DNA of 64,000 nucleotides, taken from assembly GCF_019402665.1 (NCBI RefSeq), contig NZ_VSST01000016.1, positions 56,710 through 120,709 on the forward strand, in the 5' to 3' direction. This document shows positions 45,644-54,384 of this stretch, piece by piece. The translations under genes were made by a program, and so were the position numbers. Source of the DNA: Bradyrhizobium canariense (GTDB lineage: Bacteria > Pseudomonadota > Alphaproteobacteria > Rhizobiales > Xanthobacteraceae). Position 1 is the stretch's first letter, and every line of letters starts with the position of its first letter. The notes below the pieces were generated by a model that saw nothing but the letters and a program-made list of their open reading frames with translations, was not told the DNA's origin and did not search any database.

Positions 45644-46555
45644 CTAGCGGAACAGCGACAGGATGCTCTGGCTGTTCTGGTTCGCGATCGAGAGCGCCTG
45701 AACGCCGAGCTGCTGCTGGGTCTGGAGCGCCTGAAGCCGGGTCGATTCCGCGTTCATGTCGGCGTCGACGAGCTGGCCGACACCGCGGTCCACGGAGTCC
45801 ATCAGGGTCTTGACGAACTCAGTGTTGGTCGCGAGGCGGTTCTTGACGGCACCGAGATTGGCGGCGGCCGAGGCCACCGAGTTGATGCCGGCGGTGACCT
45901 GCGCGATGTAGCCGTCGAGCGTGGTCTGGTCAGCTGCCGAGTCGGTCAGCACGGAGATGCTCATCGTGTCGATCGACGGAGAGGTCGAACCGGCCGTGTC
46001 CAGAATGCCGCCCTGCGCCGAGGTGTAGAGCGAGTAGTTGGCGGTCGTCACGGTGATGGAGCCGATGGTGGGCGTACCGCCGACGCGCGAGTACGACGAC
46101 ACCAGGTTGAAGGTCGTCGGCGTCGTGGCGGTCGTGCTCAGCCAGTTGATGCCGTTGAAGGTCGCCGAGTTGGCCTTGAGCTTCATATCCTGCTGGATCT
46201 GGGTGATGTCAGCCTGGATCTTGGTGCGGTCGATACCAGCGGTCTTGGCTTCGACCAGCAGCGCCTGGAGCTTGGTCAGGCCGGAGTCCTTGTCGCCGAT
46301 GACCGAGGTCAGAGCAGTATATTCGGTGTCGACGGTCGCAGCCGACAGACCGAGCGAGTCGGAAACCGCGGAAAGCGCGGCGTTGTCGGAGCGCATCGAC
46401 GTCGCGATCGACCAATAGGCGGCGTTGTCTGAGGCGGTCGAAACACGCATACCGGTTGAGATCCGGTTCTGCGTCGTCGCGAGCTGCGAGCTGACGTTGC
46501 GAAGGGTCTGCAGCGCGGTCATTGCAGACGAGTTGGTGAGGAGGCTAGAACCCAT
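45644..46555 (-). CDS. lafA: Lateral flagellin (downstream copy)
   Basis: The 303-residue product has the flagellin ends: N-terminal LTNSSAMTALQTLRNVSSQL, ISTGMRVSTASDNAAYWSIA, and C-terminal STRLQALQTQQQLGVQALSI, ANQNSQSILSLFR. The middle is short, without the D2/D3 domains of larger flagellins, consistent with thin lateral filaments. It is about 1.2 kb from a near-identical second copy. The ATG at 46555 follows AAAGGGAC; the leader folds (see 46556-46638). Confidence 0.95.
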   Translation of the reverse strand: MGSSLLTNSSAMTALQTLRNVSSQLATTQNRISTGMRVSTASDNAAYWSIATSMRSDNAALSAVSDSLGLSAATVDTEYTALTSVIGDKDSGLTKLQALLVEAKTAGIDRTKIQADITQIQQDMKLKANSATFNGINWLSTTATTPTTFNLVSSYSRVGGTPTIGSITVTTANYSLYTSAQGGILDTAGSTSPSIDTMSISVLTDSAADQTTLDGYIAQVTAGINSVASAAANLGAVKNRLATNTEFVKTLMDSVDRGVGQLVDADMNAESTRLQALQTQQQLGVQALSIANQNSQSILSLFR

Positions 46556-46638
46556 TTTGATGTCCCTTTGGAGATTGGATTGAGTTGGGGACATACCGGA
46601 CTTGCACCGGTACGGCAGGGCGGCGTCATGCCTTTGGG
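46556..46638 (-). promoter_or_regulatory. Structured 5' leader of the downstream flagellin gene
   Basis: Shared with the second flagellin gene: CCAAAGGCATGA, a hairpin TACCGG-N7-CCGGTA (46594-46612) and ATGTCCCC directly after it, complementary to GGGACAT (46560-46566) that contains the ribosome binding site. The intervening 20 bases differ between copies. Sequestration and FlbT binding are inferred. Confidence 0.6.
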
Positions 46639-46774
46639 CTGCGCAAAAGCGTCAAGGCCCAACCTGTCGTAACGGCGACGATAGCCCGCGAAGCTTGTGC
46701 GGGGCTTGTGGCCCTGTGTCTTGACCGCAACAGGGCAGCCGAAATTACGGCGCGCGACGTCACGGCCAAGCGAA

Positions 46775-46804
46775 AGGGCCGCGCTTCGCGAGAAGCGCGG
46801 CCCT
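46775..46804 (-). terminator. Hairpin terminator after the second flagellin gene
   Basis: A 13-bp perfect GC-rich stem (AGGGCCGCGCTTC and its complement) with a four-base loop, 18 bases past the flagellin stop and followed by TTCG on the minus strand. It insulates the two flagellin genes. Confidence 0.8.
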
Positions 46805-46822
46805 CCCCGGATGGTTCGAGGT

Positions 46823-47731
46823 TTAGCGGAACAGCGACAGGATGCTCTGGCTGCTGTTATTGGCGATCGAGAGCGCCTGCACGCCAAGCTGCTGCTGGAC
46901 CTGGAGGGCCGACAGCCGGGTGGACTCCTGGTTCATGTCGGCGTCGACGAGCTGGCCGATACCGCGGTCCACCGAGTCCATCAGCGACTTCACGAAGTCC
47001 GTGTTGGTCGAGAGGCGGTTCTTGACGGCACCGAGATTGGCGGCGGCCGAGGCAACCGAGTTGATGCCAGCGGTGACCTGCGCGATGTAGCCATCGAGCG
47101 TGGTCTGGTCAGCTGCCGAGTCGGTCAGTGCGGAGATGCTCATCGTGTCGATCGACGGAGCGGTCGAACCAGCCGTGTCCAGAATGCCGCCCTGCGCCGA
47201 GGTGTAGAGCGAGTAGTTGGCGGTCGTCACGGTGATGGAGCCGATGGTGGGCGTGCCGCCGATACGCGAATACGATGACACGAGGCTGAAGGTCGTCGGC
47301 GTCGTGGCGGTCGTGCTCAGCCAGTTGATGCCATTGAAGGTCGCCGCACTGGCTGTCGCCTTCATCTGCTGCTGGATCTGGGTGACGTCGGCCTGGATCT
47401 TGCTGCGGTCGATACCGGCGGTCTTGGCTTCGACCAGCAGGGACTGGAGCTTGGTCAGCCCGGAGTCCTTGTCGCCGATGACCGTGGTCAGAGCGGTATA
47501 TTCGGTGTCGACGGTCGCGGCCGACAGACCAAGCGAGTCGGAGACCGCCGAGAGCGCGGCGTTGTCGGCGCGCATAGACGTCGCGATCGACCAATAGGCA
47601 GCGTTGTCCGAGGCGGTCGAGACGCGCTGGCCGGTGGAGATGCGGGTCTGCGTGGTGGAGAGCTGCGAGCTCACAGACCGCAAGGTCTGGAGTGCGGTCA
47701 TGGCGGTCGAGTTCGTAAGCAGGCTTGACAT
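46823..47731 (-). CDS. lafA: Lateral flagellin (upstream copy)
   Basis: The 302-residue product is very similar to the downstream copy (LTNSTAMTALQTLRSVSSQL at the N-terminus; identical stretches in the middle and C-terminus such as TTLDGYIAQVTAGINSVASA). Differences are scattered, mostly conservative. Both lack variable outer domains. The ATG at 47731 follows AAAGGGAC. In Bradyrhizobium two co-located lateral flagellins, LafA1 and LafA2, build the thin filament; which copy here is which is not decided. Confidence 0.95.
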   Translation of the reverse strand: MSSLLTNSTAMTALQTLRSVSSQLSTTQTRISTGQRVSTASDNAAYWSIATSMRADNAALSAVSDSLGLSAATVDTEYTALTTVIGDKDSGLTKLQSLLVEAKTAGIDRSKIQADVTQIQQQMKATASAATFNGINWLSTTATTPTTFSLVSSYSRIGGTPTIGSITVTTANYSLYTSAQGGILDTAGSTAPSIDTMSISALTDSAADQTTLDGYIAQVTAGINSVASAAANLGAVKNRLSTNTDFVKSLMDSVDRGIGQLVDADMNQESTRLSALQVQQQLGVQALSIANNSSQSILSLFR

Positions 47732-47820
47732 TGCGAATGTCCCTTTATGTACGCGTTACATTTTCACGAGGGGACATACCGGGCTTTCACCGGTACGGAG
47801 GGGCGGCATCATGCCTTTGG
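47732..47820 (-). promoter_or_regulatory. Structured 5' leader of the upstream flagellin gene
   Basis: It contains CCAAAGGCATGA, hairpin TACCGG-N7-CCGGTA (47777-47795), ATGTCCCC, and GGGACAT (47737-47743) over the ribosome binding site. The loop of the long-range pairing holds a small ATGT-ACAT hairpin absent from the other copy. Confidence 0.6.
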
Positions 47821-47854
47821 ACTGATATGGGTGGGGTCCAACCCGCCGTGCCGC

Positions 47855-47970
47855 ATTGCTAACACGCCGAATCTTGCGCGCAGATTAAGATCGGCTTGAA
47901 TTACGCTGTAAAATCAGATGGTTAACAGTACCTATTGCTAACCATAGTCCGGTACTTCTCGCTAACCATA
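47855..47970 (-). promoter_or_regulatory. Flagellin promoter region with repeated GTTAGC motifs
   Basis: On the minus strand TATGGTTAGC occurs twice (47961-47970 and 47937-47946, 24 bases apart) and GTTAGCAAT occurs at 47934-47942 and 47855-47863. Tandem direct repeats are the usual target shape for OmpR-type regulators such as FtcR/LafR; binding is a guess. Confidence 0.4.
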
Positions 47971-47995
47971 ACCATCCGGCTGGCGCTCGTTGCCG

Positions 47996-48736
47996 CTACG
48001 AGAACGACCGCACCAGCCCGGAGGCGAGCAGGTTCCAGCCGTCGATCAGCACGAAGAACAGCATCTTGAACGGAAGTGCGAGGATCGTCGGCGGCATCAT
48101 CATCATGCCCATCGACATGGTCAGCGTCGCCACGATCATGTCGATGACGAGGAACGGCAGGATAATGAGGAATCCGATTTCGAACGAGCGCCTGAGCTCG
48201 GAAATCATGAAGGCCGGAATGATGACGCGCATGTCGACGCGCTTGTCGTCGAACTTCCTGCGGAAGCTCTCCGCGGCCAGCGATTCGAACGTCTGCAGAT
48301 CCTTGTCGCGAACATGGGCCAGCATGAATTCGCGGAACGGATCGGTGATCTTCAGATAGGCCTCTTCCTCCGATATCTCGTTCTTCATCAGCGGCTGGAT
48401 GCCGGTTTCCCAGGCGCGGTCGAAGGTCGGCGCCATCACGTAGAAGGTCATGAACAGCGCGAGGCTGATCAGCACCAGATTTGCCGGCGTGGTCTGGAGG
48501 CCGAGACCGGCCCGCAGGAACGACAGCGCCACCGCAAATCGCGTGAAGCTCGTCACCATGATGAGCAGTCCCGGCGCCACGGACAGCACCGTGATCACCG
48601 CCATCAGCTGGATGATCCGGCCGCTGGTCGAGCCGTTGCCCGGGGGCAGCAGCGAATTGAGGTCCGGAATCTGGGCCAGTGCCACTTCGGGCAGCACGAC
48701 CAGGAGCAACGCAAGCAGCAGGACTCTCAGTTTCAC
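47996..48736 (-). CDS. fliP: Flagellar export gate protein FliP
   Basis: The 246-residue protein has a cleavable signal (LLLALLLVVLPEVALAQ) and the FliP signature regions TSFTRFAVALSFLRAGLGLQ, FMTFYVMAPTFDRAWETGI and PFLVIDMIVATLTMSMGMMM, with four spans. It is the central subunit of the gate. It is the last gene of the right minus-strand unit and overlaps fliL by ATGA-type coupling. Confidence 0.96.
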   Translation of the reverse strand: MKLRVLLLALLLVVLPEVALAQIPDLNSLLPPGNGSTSGRIIQLMAVITVLSVAPGLLIMVTSFTRFAVALSFLRAGLGLQTTPANLVLISLALFMTFYVMAPTFDRAWETGIQPLMKNEISEEEAYLKITDPFREFMLAHVRDKDLQTFESLAAESFRRKFDDKRVDMRVIIPAFMISELRRSFEIGFLIILPFLVIDMIVATLTMSMGMMMMPPTILALPFKMLFFVLIDGWNLLASGLVRSFS

Positions 48737-49176
48737 TGAATCACCAACGTCTCAATGATCAATTCGCGGATCTTGCCCGAGGAGCGGATATTGGCGCGTT
48801 CGGTCAGGTCGTCGCGCAGGTGCTGAAGCCCGCGCGATCCCTCGAACTGCGCCACCGTCGCCGACCGCAGATAGGTGACGATGTCCTCGCTGACATGGGC
48901 CGCCAGGATGCCGGCATCCTCGTCGCTCATGCTCTCGGTCACCATGGAGGCTTCGATGCGGGCCCAGTTGTTGGCCGGCGCGCCAAGATTAGTCACGATC
49001 GGGGACAGCTTCCTGAGCCGCGCGCTGCCGGCGTAGCTCGAGGCAAGAGGCGGCGGCGTGGCGGTTTTCTTCGCATCGGCGACGCGCTCGGCGGCCGCAA
49101 ACAGATGCAGGCCGGCAAGCGCGCCCGCACCGATCGCGATCAGGGTCAACACCAGGATGGCTGCAATCAGGCGCAT
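48733..49176 (-). CDS. fliL: Flagellar protein FliL
   Basis: The 147-residue protein has one membrane span (AAILVLTLIAIGAGALAGLH) and a periplasmic FliL domain ending LQHLRDDLTERANIRSSGKI with RELIIETLVIQ. FliL surrounds the stator plug region and supports torque. It follows flgH by 42 bases and overlaps fliP. Confidence 0.9.
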   Translation of the reverse strand: MRLIAAILVLTLIAIGAGALAGLHLFAAAERVADAKKTATPPPLASSYAGSARLRKLSPIVTNLGAPANNWARIEASMVTESMSDEDAGILAAHVSEDIVTYLRSATVAQFEGSRGLQHLRDDLTERANIRSSGKIRELIIETLVIQ

Positions 49177-49218
49177 GACGTCCCCTGCCCCCGCGACGCG
49201 GCCCGACGGTCGCGCATC

Positions 49219-49914
49219 TCAGAACGGTGCCACGGCGTCATAGATCCGGTGTCCCCATCCAGGCTGCTGCACGTCAGAGAGATTTCCGCGACCGCCATAG
49301 GCCACGCGTGCCTCGGCGATCTTCTCGTAGGAGATCGTGTTGGTTCTCGAGATATCACGTGGACGCACGATGCCGCCGACGTTGAGCACGCGCATTTCCG
49401 TGTTGACCTTGAATTCCTGCGAGCCGCTGATCATCATATTGCCGTTCGGCAGCACGTCGGTGACGATGGCCGCGATCGACAGCTTGATATCCTCTGTGCG
49501 GTCGATCTGGCCGTTGCCCTTGATCTGGGTGTTGGTGTTGAGGTTGGCGCTCGTCGAGCCCTTGTCTTGCCATCCCGCAACGTCCATCAGCCAGTCGAGC
49601 CCGAACTTGATCTGCGAATCTCGCGAGCGGCCGGTCTTGTTGTCCAGCTTGGCCTTGTCCTGCATCGAGATGATCACCGTCACGACGTCGCCAACGCGCC
49701 GGGCGCGGGGATCGCGGTAGAGGTCGGTGCCATCGTCCCAGGTCGAGCGATAGCTGACGGGCGAGTGCATACGGGGCGTCACGGGAATCGGATCGGCCTG
49801 CGTCCTCAGCCCGCTCCCGACCGGCGACAATCGCGGGCCAGTCAGGACCTCGGCCGGATCAGTGACGCATCCGGCAAGCGAGAACAGCGACAGGATGAGG
49901 ATCAGGTTCTTCAT
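49219..49914 (-). CDS. flgH: Flagellar L-ring lipoprotein FlgH
   Basis: The 231-residue protein has a lipobox (SLFSLAGC, Cys16) and the FlgH motifs DLYRDPRARRVGDVVTVIIS, LPNGNMMISGSQEFKVNTEM and RPRDISRTNTISYEKIAEAR. It builds the outer-membrane ring around the rod. It directly abuts motE. Confidence 0.95.
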   Translation of the reverse strand: MKNLILILSLFSLAGCVTDPAEVLTGPRLSPVGSGLRTQADPIPVTPRMHSPVSYRSTWDDGTDLYRDPRARRVGDVVTVIISMQDKAKLDNKTGRSRDSQIKFGLDWLMDVAGWQDKGSTSANLNTNTQIKGNGQIDRTEDIKLSIAAIVTDVLPNGNMMISGSQEFKVNTEMRVLNVGGIVRPRDISRTNTISYEKIAEARVAYGGRGNLSDVQQPGWGHRIYDAVAPF

Positions 49915-50673
49915 CTATTTGGTCTTTCCGTCATCCACGCGACGCATTCCGCCGAGCAGATCGGCGAGGTGCGCCGCGCGCCCCGTCTCCATCTCGTTGA
50001 AGATTGCGCTCGAGCTCCTCGGGCTGAGCTTTGCGAGCACGGCCGCAGCCGTCTCGTCTGCCATTCCGGCGATCTGGGTTGCGGCGGCATCCGGCTTCAT
50101 GCGCGAGTAGATCTCGACGACGCTCGCTTCGGCCTTCTTCAGGAAGTCGTCGCGCAATGCCATCCACTTCTCATATTCCGCGCGCTTGGCCTCGACCTCG
50201 GCGATCCGCTCGCGAAGCTGGTTCTCGGCCTTTTCCAGCTCCTTGAGCTGCCAAGCCAGCCTTGCATCGACGGCGGGGTCGGCGACATTGCTGCAGAACA
50301 GCGCGACTTCGTTGTCCGCGGTTGCAGCGGCCTGGGGCGGTACCGGCTTCGGCGGTGCCGTGACGCTGCCGGGCTTGGCCGGTCGCGGCGCGGCTGTGGC
50401 TGCCGGCGCGGGCTTCTCGGAGGCCGGCACGGCACCCGTGGTCGCGGGTCCCGAATCTTCGGCTGCCCACGCCGTCGCTCGCATCGATGCATTGTCGCTC
50501 GGGAGCGACGAGATCGGCTTCTGCGGGCCAGGCGCGCGGGCGCGTGCGAAGGACAGCAGGTTGAGCGGCTTCGACGGCTTGGCCTCATCCAGCGCCAGAA
50601 CGGGCGAAGCGCTCGCGAGCGCGGAGGCCGCGACCAAGAGGAGGAGTTTGGCTTTATGATCCAGCTTCAACAT
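49915..50673 (-). CDS. motE: MotE-type periplasmic chaperone of MotC
   Basis: The product of about 252 residues has a signal peptide (KAKLLLLVAASALASASPVLA), an Ala/Pro-rich segment, a long coiled coil (LAWQLKELEKAENQLRERIA and on) and a C-terminal MgtE-N-like repeat (KPDAAATQIAGMADETAAAV, then LAKLSPRSSSAIFNEME). This is the layout of rhizobial MotE, reported to guide MotC folding. The ATG at 50673 gives the signal peptide; an upstream ATG at 50706 is possible. Confidence 0.85.
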   Translation of the reverse strand: MLKLDHKAKLLLLVAASALASASPVLALDEAKPSKPLNLLSFARARAPGPQKPISSLPSDNASMRATAWAAEDSGPATTGAVPASEKPAPAATAAPRPAKPGSVTAPPKPVPPQAAATADNEVALFCSNVADPAVDARLAWQLKELEKAENQLRERIAEVEAKRAEYEKWMALRDDFLKKAEASVVEIYSRMKPDAAATQIAGMADETAAAVLAKLSPRSSSAIFNEMETGRAAHLADLLGGMRRVDDGKTK

Positions 50674-50737
50674 CGGCCCGCGTACGATTCTCGGTCGAGA
50701 GAGCATTGAGCGACCAAGCTTGCACGGCGCTTACGCG

Positions 50738-51868
50738 TCATTGCACGATGACATCCGCCTGGAGGGCGCCGGCCGTCTTGATCGCCTGGAGGATCGCGAT
50801 GATGCCGGATGGTTTCAGGCCGATCTGGTTCAGGCCGCGCACCAGGCGCTGGAGATCGACGCCGCTCAGGATCGCCACCTGCGATCCGGCTTCGTTGGCC
50901 TCGACCACGGTCTGGGGCACGACCACCGTCTGCCCTTTCGAGAAGGGCGCCGGTTGCGACACCACGGGAAGCTCGGTGACGCGGACCGTCAGATTGCCGT
51001 GCGTCACGGCAACGGTCGATATCCGTACGTCGCGTCCGATCACCACGGTGCCGGTACGTTCGTTGATTACGACCCGCGCCGGCGTGTCCGGCTCTACGGT
51101 CAGCTCGCCGATTTCGGCGAGGAAGCGGACCGGTCCGATATGGCGCGGCTTCGACAGCACGATGGTGCGGTAGTCGCGCTCGAAGGCGATCTGCGCGCGG
51201 TAGCGTCCGCCCGCGTAGCGATTGATGGCGTCGAGGATTCGCGTTGCGGTGACGAAGTCGGGGTTCTTGAGCTCCAGCACAAGATACTCCATTTCGTGGA
51301 GGCTACCCTGCACCTCGCGCTCGACCAGCGCGCCGTTCGGAATGCGGCCCGCGGTCGGCGTGCCCTGGCTGACGTTCTGGGCCTGGCCACCGACGCTGTA
51401 ACCGGCGACCGTGACCGCGCCTTGCGCCACTGCATAGACCGCGCCGTCCGCCGCGCGCAGCGACGTCATCACCAGGGTGCCGCCGAGCAGCGAGGTCGCA
51501 TCGCCGAGCGACGACACGGTCACGTCCATGCGCTCGCCCGCACCGATCGAGGGCTGCAGGTCCGCGGTCACCATCACGGCCGCGACATTGCGCGTGCGCA
51601 GCGTCGTCGGACGCGGCGGATTGTTGGTGCTCGTGGTCTCGTTCCGGACATTGATGCCCATGTTCTCGAGCATCGATTGCAGGGACTGCTCCGTGAACGG
51701 CGCATTGCGGAGCGTGTCGCCGGTGCCGTTCAGGCCGATGACGAGGCCGTAGCCGACGATCTGGTTTTCGCGCAATCCCTTGATGTCCGCGATGTCCTTG
51801 ATGCGGACGGCGGCCTGGGCGCTGGCGGCGGAAACGAGCAGGACGAGCGCAAGCAGGACTCTGGTCAT
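50738..51868 (-). CDS. flgI: Flagellar P-ring protein FlgI
   Basis: The 376-residue protein has a signal peptide (LALVLLVSAASAQAA) and FlgI motifs VRIKDIADIKGLRENQIVGY, GLVIGLNGTGDTLRNAPFTE and the C-terminal LSGVDLQRLVRGLNQIGLKP. It assembles the peptidoglycan-layer ring, helped by FlgA encoded just upstream with ATGA overlap. Confidence 0.96.
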   Translation of the reverse strand: MTRVLLALVLLVSAASAQAAVRIKDIADIKGLRENQIVGYGLVIGLNGTGDTLRNAPFTEQSLQSMLENMGINVRNETTSTNNPPRPTTLRTRNVAAVMVTADLQPSIGAGERMDVTVSSLGDATSLLGGTLVMTSLRAADGAVYAVAQGAVTVAGYSVGGQAQNVSQGTPTAGRIPNGALVEREVQGSLHEMEYLVLELKNPDFVTATRILDAINRYAGGRYRAQIAFERDYRTIVLSKPRHIGPVRFLAEIGELTVEPDTPARVVINERTGTVVIGRDVRISTVAVTHGNLTVRVTELPVVSQPAPFSKGQTVVVPQTVVEANEAGSQVAILSGVDLQRLVRGLNQIGLKPSGIIAILQAIKTAGALQADVIVQ

Positions 51869-52341
51869 GACCCGTCCACGACCTTGACGGTGCCGTCCGG
51901 CTGGACGACGGCCCTGATGATCACACCGGTGTCGGTGTTTCGTATCGGGATCAGCGCGCCGGGCGCACCCGACTGCATCGCTGCGCCGTAGGTCACGATC
52001 GACAGGCCGCTGTCTTCGACCACGACCTTGACCATCGCGCCGCGGGCGACCGTCCAGGGATCCTCCACCGAGTTGGTCGGGATCGGCTGGCCGGGGAGCA
52101 GCGCGCGACGCGCCATACGGCCGACCAGGACCTGGCGTCCTTCGATGAACATGGCCACGCCGAGCACGTTCGGCGCGAAGGCGCGCTCGGTGATCATGTC
52201 GTCCCGGATCAGCTCGCCGGCGCGGATCGAGACGGCCGGCACGGGAAGCCGCTTCTCCTCGGCCGCGGCGGGACGCGCCGAGACGAGAACCAGCAGCACG
52301 GCGGCCAACCCGCGCATGATCGAGCCCATCCTGTTCAACAT
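51865..52341 (-). CDS. flgA: P-ring assembly chaperone FlgA
   Basis: The 158-residue product has a signal peptide (RGLAAVLLVLVSARPAAA), then an SAF-like domain (AVSIRAGELIRDDMITERAF, and LLPGQPIPTNSVEDPWTVAR) as in FlgA, the periplasmic chaperone for FlgI. Several ATG codons lie at the start; 52341 gives the usual length. Shorter than E. coli FlgA, as common in alphaproteobacteria. Confidence 0.88.
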   Translation of the reverse strand: MLNRMGSIMRGLAAVLLVLVSARPAAAEEKRLPVPAVSIRAGELIRDDMITERAFAPNVLGVAMFIEGRQVLVGRMARRALLPGQPIPTNSVEDPWTVARGAMVKVVVEDSGLSIVTYGAAMQSGAPGALIPIRNTDTGVIIRAVVQPDGTVKVVDGS

Positions 52342-52354
52342 GGATACACCGGAA

Positions 52355-53143
52355 CTAGCGCATGCCCTTCGAGACCGTCTGGGCCATTTCATCCGAGGCC
52401 TGGATGACCTTGGCATTCATTTCGTAGGCACGCTGGGCAGAGATCAACTCGGTGATTTCCTTGACCGGGTCGACGTTCGAGGCTTCGAGATATTGCTGGT
52501 TGATCTTGCCGTAGCCGGAATCGCCGGGCAGCCCGACGACCGGCGTGCCGGACGCCGTGGTTTCGCGATAGAGATTGCTGCCCAGCGGTTCGAGGCCGGC
52601 CTCGTTGGCGAAATTGGCGAGGTTGAGCTGGCCGATCTGCCTCGGGTTCACTTCCGTATCCAGCTTGGCAAACACCTGTCCGGTCTGGTTGACCGTGACC
52701 TGGACCGTTCCCTGCGGCACCGTGATGGCGGGATCCAGCAGATAGCCGTCGGTCGTGACGAGCTGGCTGTTGGCATTGGTGTTGAACGAGCCGGCACGGG
52801 TATACTGCACCTCGTTGTTCGGGCCGAGCACCTGAAACCAGCCGCGGCCGTTGATCGCCATGTCGTAGGGATTGCCGGTCTGCGTGAGCGCGCCCTGGAT
52901 GTGCAGCTTGCGGATCGCCGCCGATTTGACGCCGAGCCCAAGATTGGCGCCTTCCGGAATCGGCGAGGAGCCGCTGGTGTTGGCAACGCCCTGCATGCGG
53001 TCCATCTGGTAGAACAGATCGGTGAACTCGGCACGCGCCCGCTTGTACGACGTCGAGTTGATGTTGGCGATGTTGTTCGCGATGACTTCGATGTTGGTCT
53101 GTTGGGCGTTCATGCCCGTGGCCGCGATAGCAAGCGATTTCAC
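52355..53143 (-). CDS. flgG: Distal rod protein FlgG
   Basis: The 262-residue product has the rod N-terminus [20 protein letters not shown] (with [20 protein letters not shown]), the core [20 protein letters not shown] and the C-terminus [20 protein letters not shown] with [12 protein letters not shown]. FlgG forms the distal rod. Confidence 0.96.
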   Translation of the reverse strand: MKSLAIAATGMNAQQTNIEVIANNIANINSTSYKRARAEFTDLFYQMDRMQGVANTSGSSPIPEGANLGLGVKSAAIRKLHIQGALTQTGNPYDMAINGRGWFQVLGPNNEVQYTRAGSFNTNANSQLVTTDGYLLDPAITVPQGTVQVTVNQTGQVFAKLDTEVNPRQIGQLNLANFANEAGLEPLGSNLYRETTASGTPVVGLPGDSGYGKINQQYLEASNVDPVKEITELISAQRAYEMNAKVIQASDEMAQTVSKGMR

Positions 53144-53158
53144 AGCGTCACTCCTTGA

Positions 53159-53488
53159 TCAGATCGACATCCGAACGACTTCTTGATAGGCCTGCACGAC
53201 CTTGTCGCGAACTGCGACCGCCGTCTGCAAGGCCTGCTCGGCCGACATCAGTGCCTCCACGACGCGCCGCGTCGATTCCTTGCCCTGCATCGCCGAGATC
53301 GAGGCCGCCTCGCCCGCCTTCAGCGTCCCGATCGCGTCCGTCGTCACCTGCTTCATGACCGATTCGAATCCGACGTCGCCGCCGGACTGGATCGCGGGCG
53401 TGGCCGCCGGCGAGATGGCCTGCGTCTCGGTCGCGCGGCTTGCCGCCTGCGCAGTTGAGATCGCAGTCGATGAAATCGCTTCAAGCAT
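53159..53488 (-). CDS. fliE: Hook-basal body protein FliE
   Basis: The 109-residue product ends with the FliE signature: AASISAMQGKESTRRVVEAL, MSAEQALQTAVAVRDKVVQA, YQEVVRMSI. FliE joins MS ring and rod. Its start is 2 bases after flgC's stop. Confidence 0.95.
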   Translation of the reverse strand: MLEAISSTAISTAQAASRATETQAISPAATPAIQSGGDVGFESVMKQVTTDAIGTLKAGEAASISAMQGKESTRRVVEALMSAEQALQTAVAVRDKVVQAYQEVVRMSI

Positions 53489-53490
53489 TG

Positions 53491-53907
53491 TCAGCTCCTC
53501 AGCAGGTCGATGGTCATGCCCAGCATCGACCTCACCTGTTTCACGACCTGGAGATTGGCTTCATAGGAGCGGTTGACTTCCCGCATGTCCGCCATCTCGA
53601 TCATCATGTTGACGTTCGGCAGCTTGACGTAGCCGGCCTTGTCGGCAGCGGGATGCCCCGGCTCGTACTCCACGCGGTACGGCGTGGTGTCGACGCCGAT
53701 TTCCTTGACCTTCGCCAGCTGCGCGCCCGAGGCGCGGTCCATCGCGGCATCGAAGGTGATCGTCTTGCGTTGATAGGGATCGGCGCCGGCGGCACGCCCC
53801 GTCGACGTCGCGTTGGCGAGGTTCTCCGAGACGATGCGCATGCGCGTCGACTGCGCTTCGAGCCCGGAGCTCGCGACCGTCAACGAGGATTGCAGTGAGT
53901 CCAGCAT
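53491..53907 (-). CDS. flgC: Proximal rod protein FlgC
   Basis: The 138-residue product has the rod N-terminus [20 protein letters not shown] ([11 protein letters not shown]), middle [20 protein letters not shown] and end [20 protein letters not shown], all standard for FlgC. Confidence 0.96.
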   Translation of the reverse strand: MLDSLQSSLTVASSGLEAQSTRMRIVSENLANATSTGRAAGADPYQRKTITFDAAMDRASGAQLAKVKEIGVDTTPYRVEYEPGHPAADKAGYVKLPNVNMMIEMADMREVNRSYEANLQVVKQVRSMLGMTIDLLRS

Positions 53908-53918
53908 GTCAGTTCACC

Positions 53919-54299
53919 TCAGGTCTTCGCGCTCGACAGCAGCATGCGGTGAAACGACCGCACGATAGCCGAGTTCATCGAGTAGTCGCGACTGACGTCG
54001 CTGCCCTTGATCATTTCCTGCTCGAGACTGACGGAATTGCCGGAGTGAACCACGTCCCAGCTGTCCTTCTTCGCGGTCGCCCGCGTGTCGCTCTCGCCTG
54101 GGGAGAGCTGCAGGTGCGACGGCGACGTGGTCGCCAGTCTCACCGGCATGCCGTCGAGCACCTTGTTGAAGGGTTCGACGTCGCGCGCCTTGAAGCCCGG
54201 CGTGTTGGCGTTGGCGACGTTGGTGGCGATCGTCGATTGGCGGAGCTCGAGGTATCGCGCCTGCGACGATGCGAGTTCGAAGAGATAGAGCGGTCCCAC
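53919..54299 (-). CDS. flgB: Proximal rod protein FlgB
   Basis: The 126-residue product contains LELRQSTIATNVANANTPGF and C-terminal VSLEQEMIKGSDVSRDYSMN with SAIVRSFHRMLLSS, standard for FlgB. An 85-base gap separates it from flhB; TGTAACCTTAG lies about 27 bases before the start and may be part of a separate promoter. Confidence 0.94.
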   Translation of the reverse strand: MGPLYLFELASSQARYLELRQSTIATNVANANTPGFKARDVEPFNKVLDGMPVRLATTSPSHLQLSPGESDTRATAKKDSWDVVHSGNSVSLEQEMIKGSDVSRDYSMNSAIVRSFHRMLLSSAKT

Positions 54300-54384
54300 G
54301 GCAGCACCATTCTGGTTCAGACGGTGTAACCTTAGGGTCGCAAGCTTTCGTCAGGCTGATGGAACAGACGCCGTCCTCGGAATT

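Noticed and set aside
48679..50709. A 676-codon plus-strand frame over fliP, fliL, flgH and motE
   Set aside because: It crosses four good minus-strand genes and has shadow composition.
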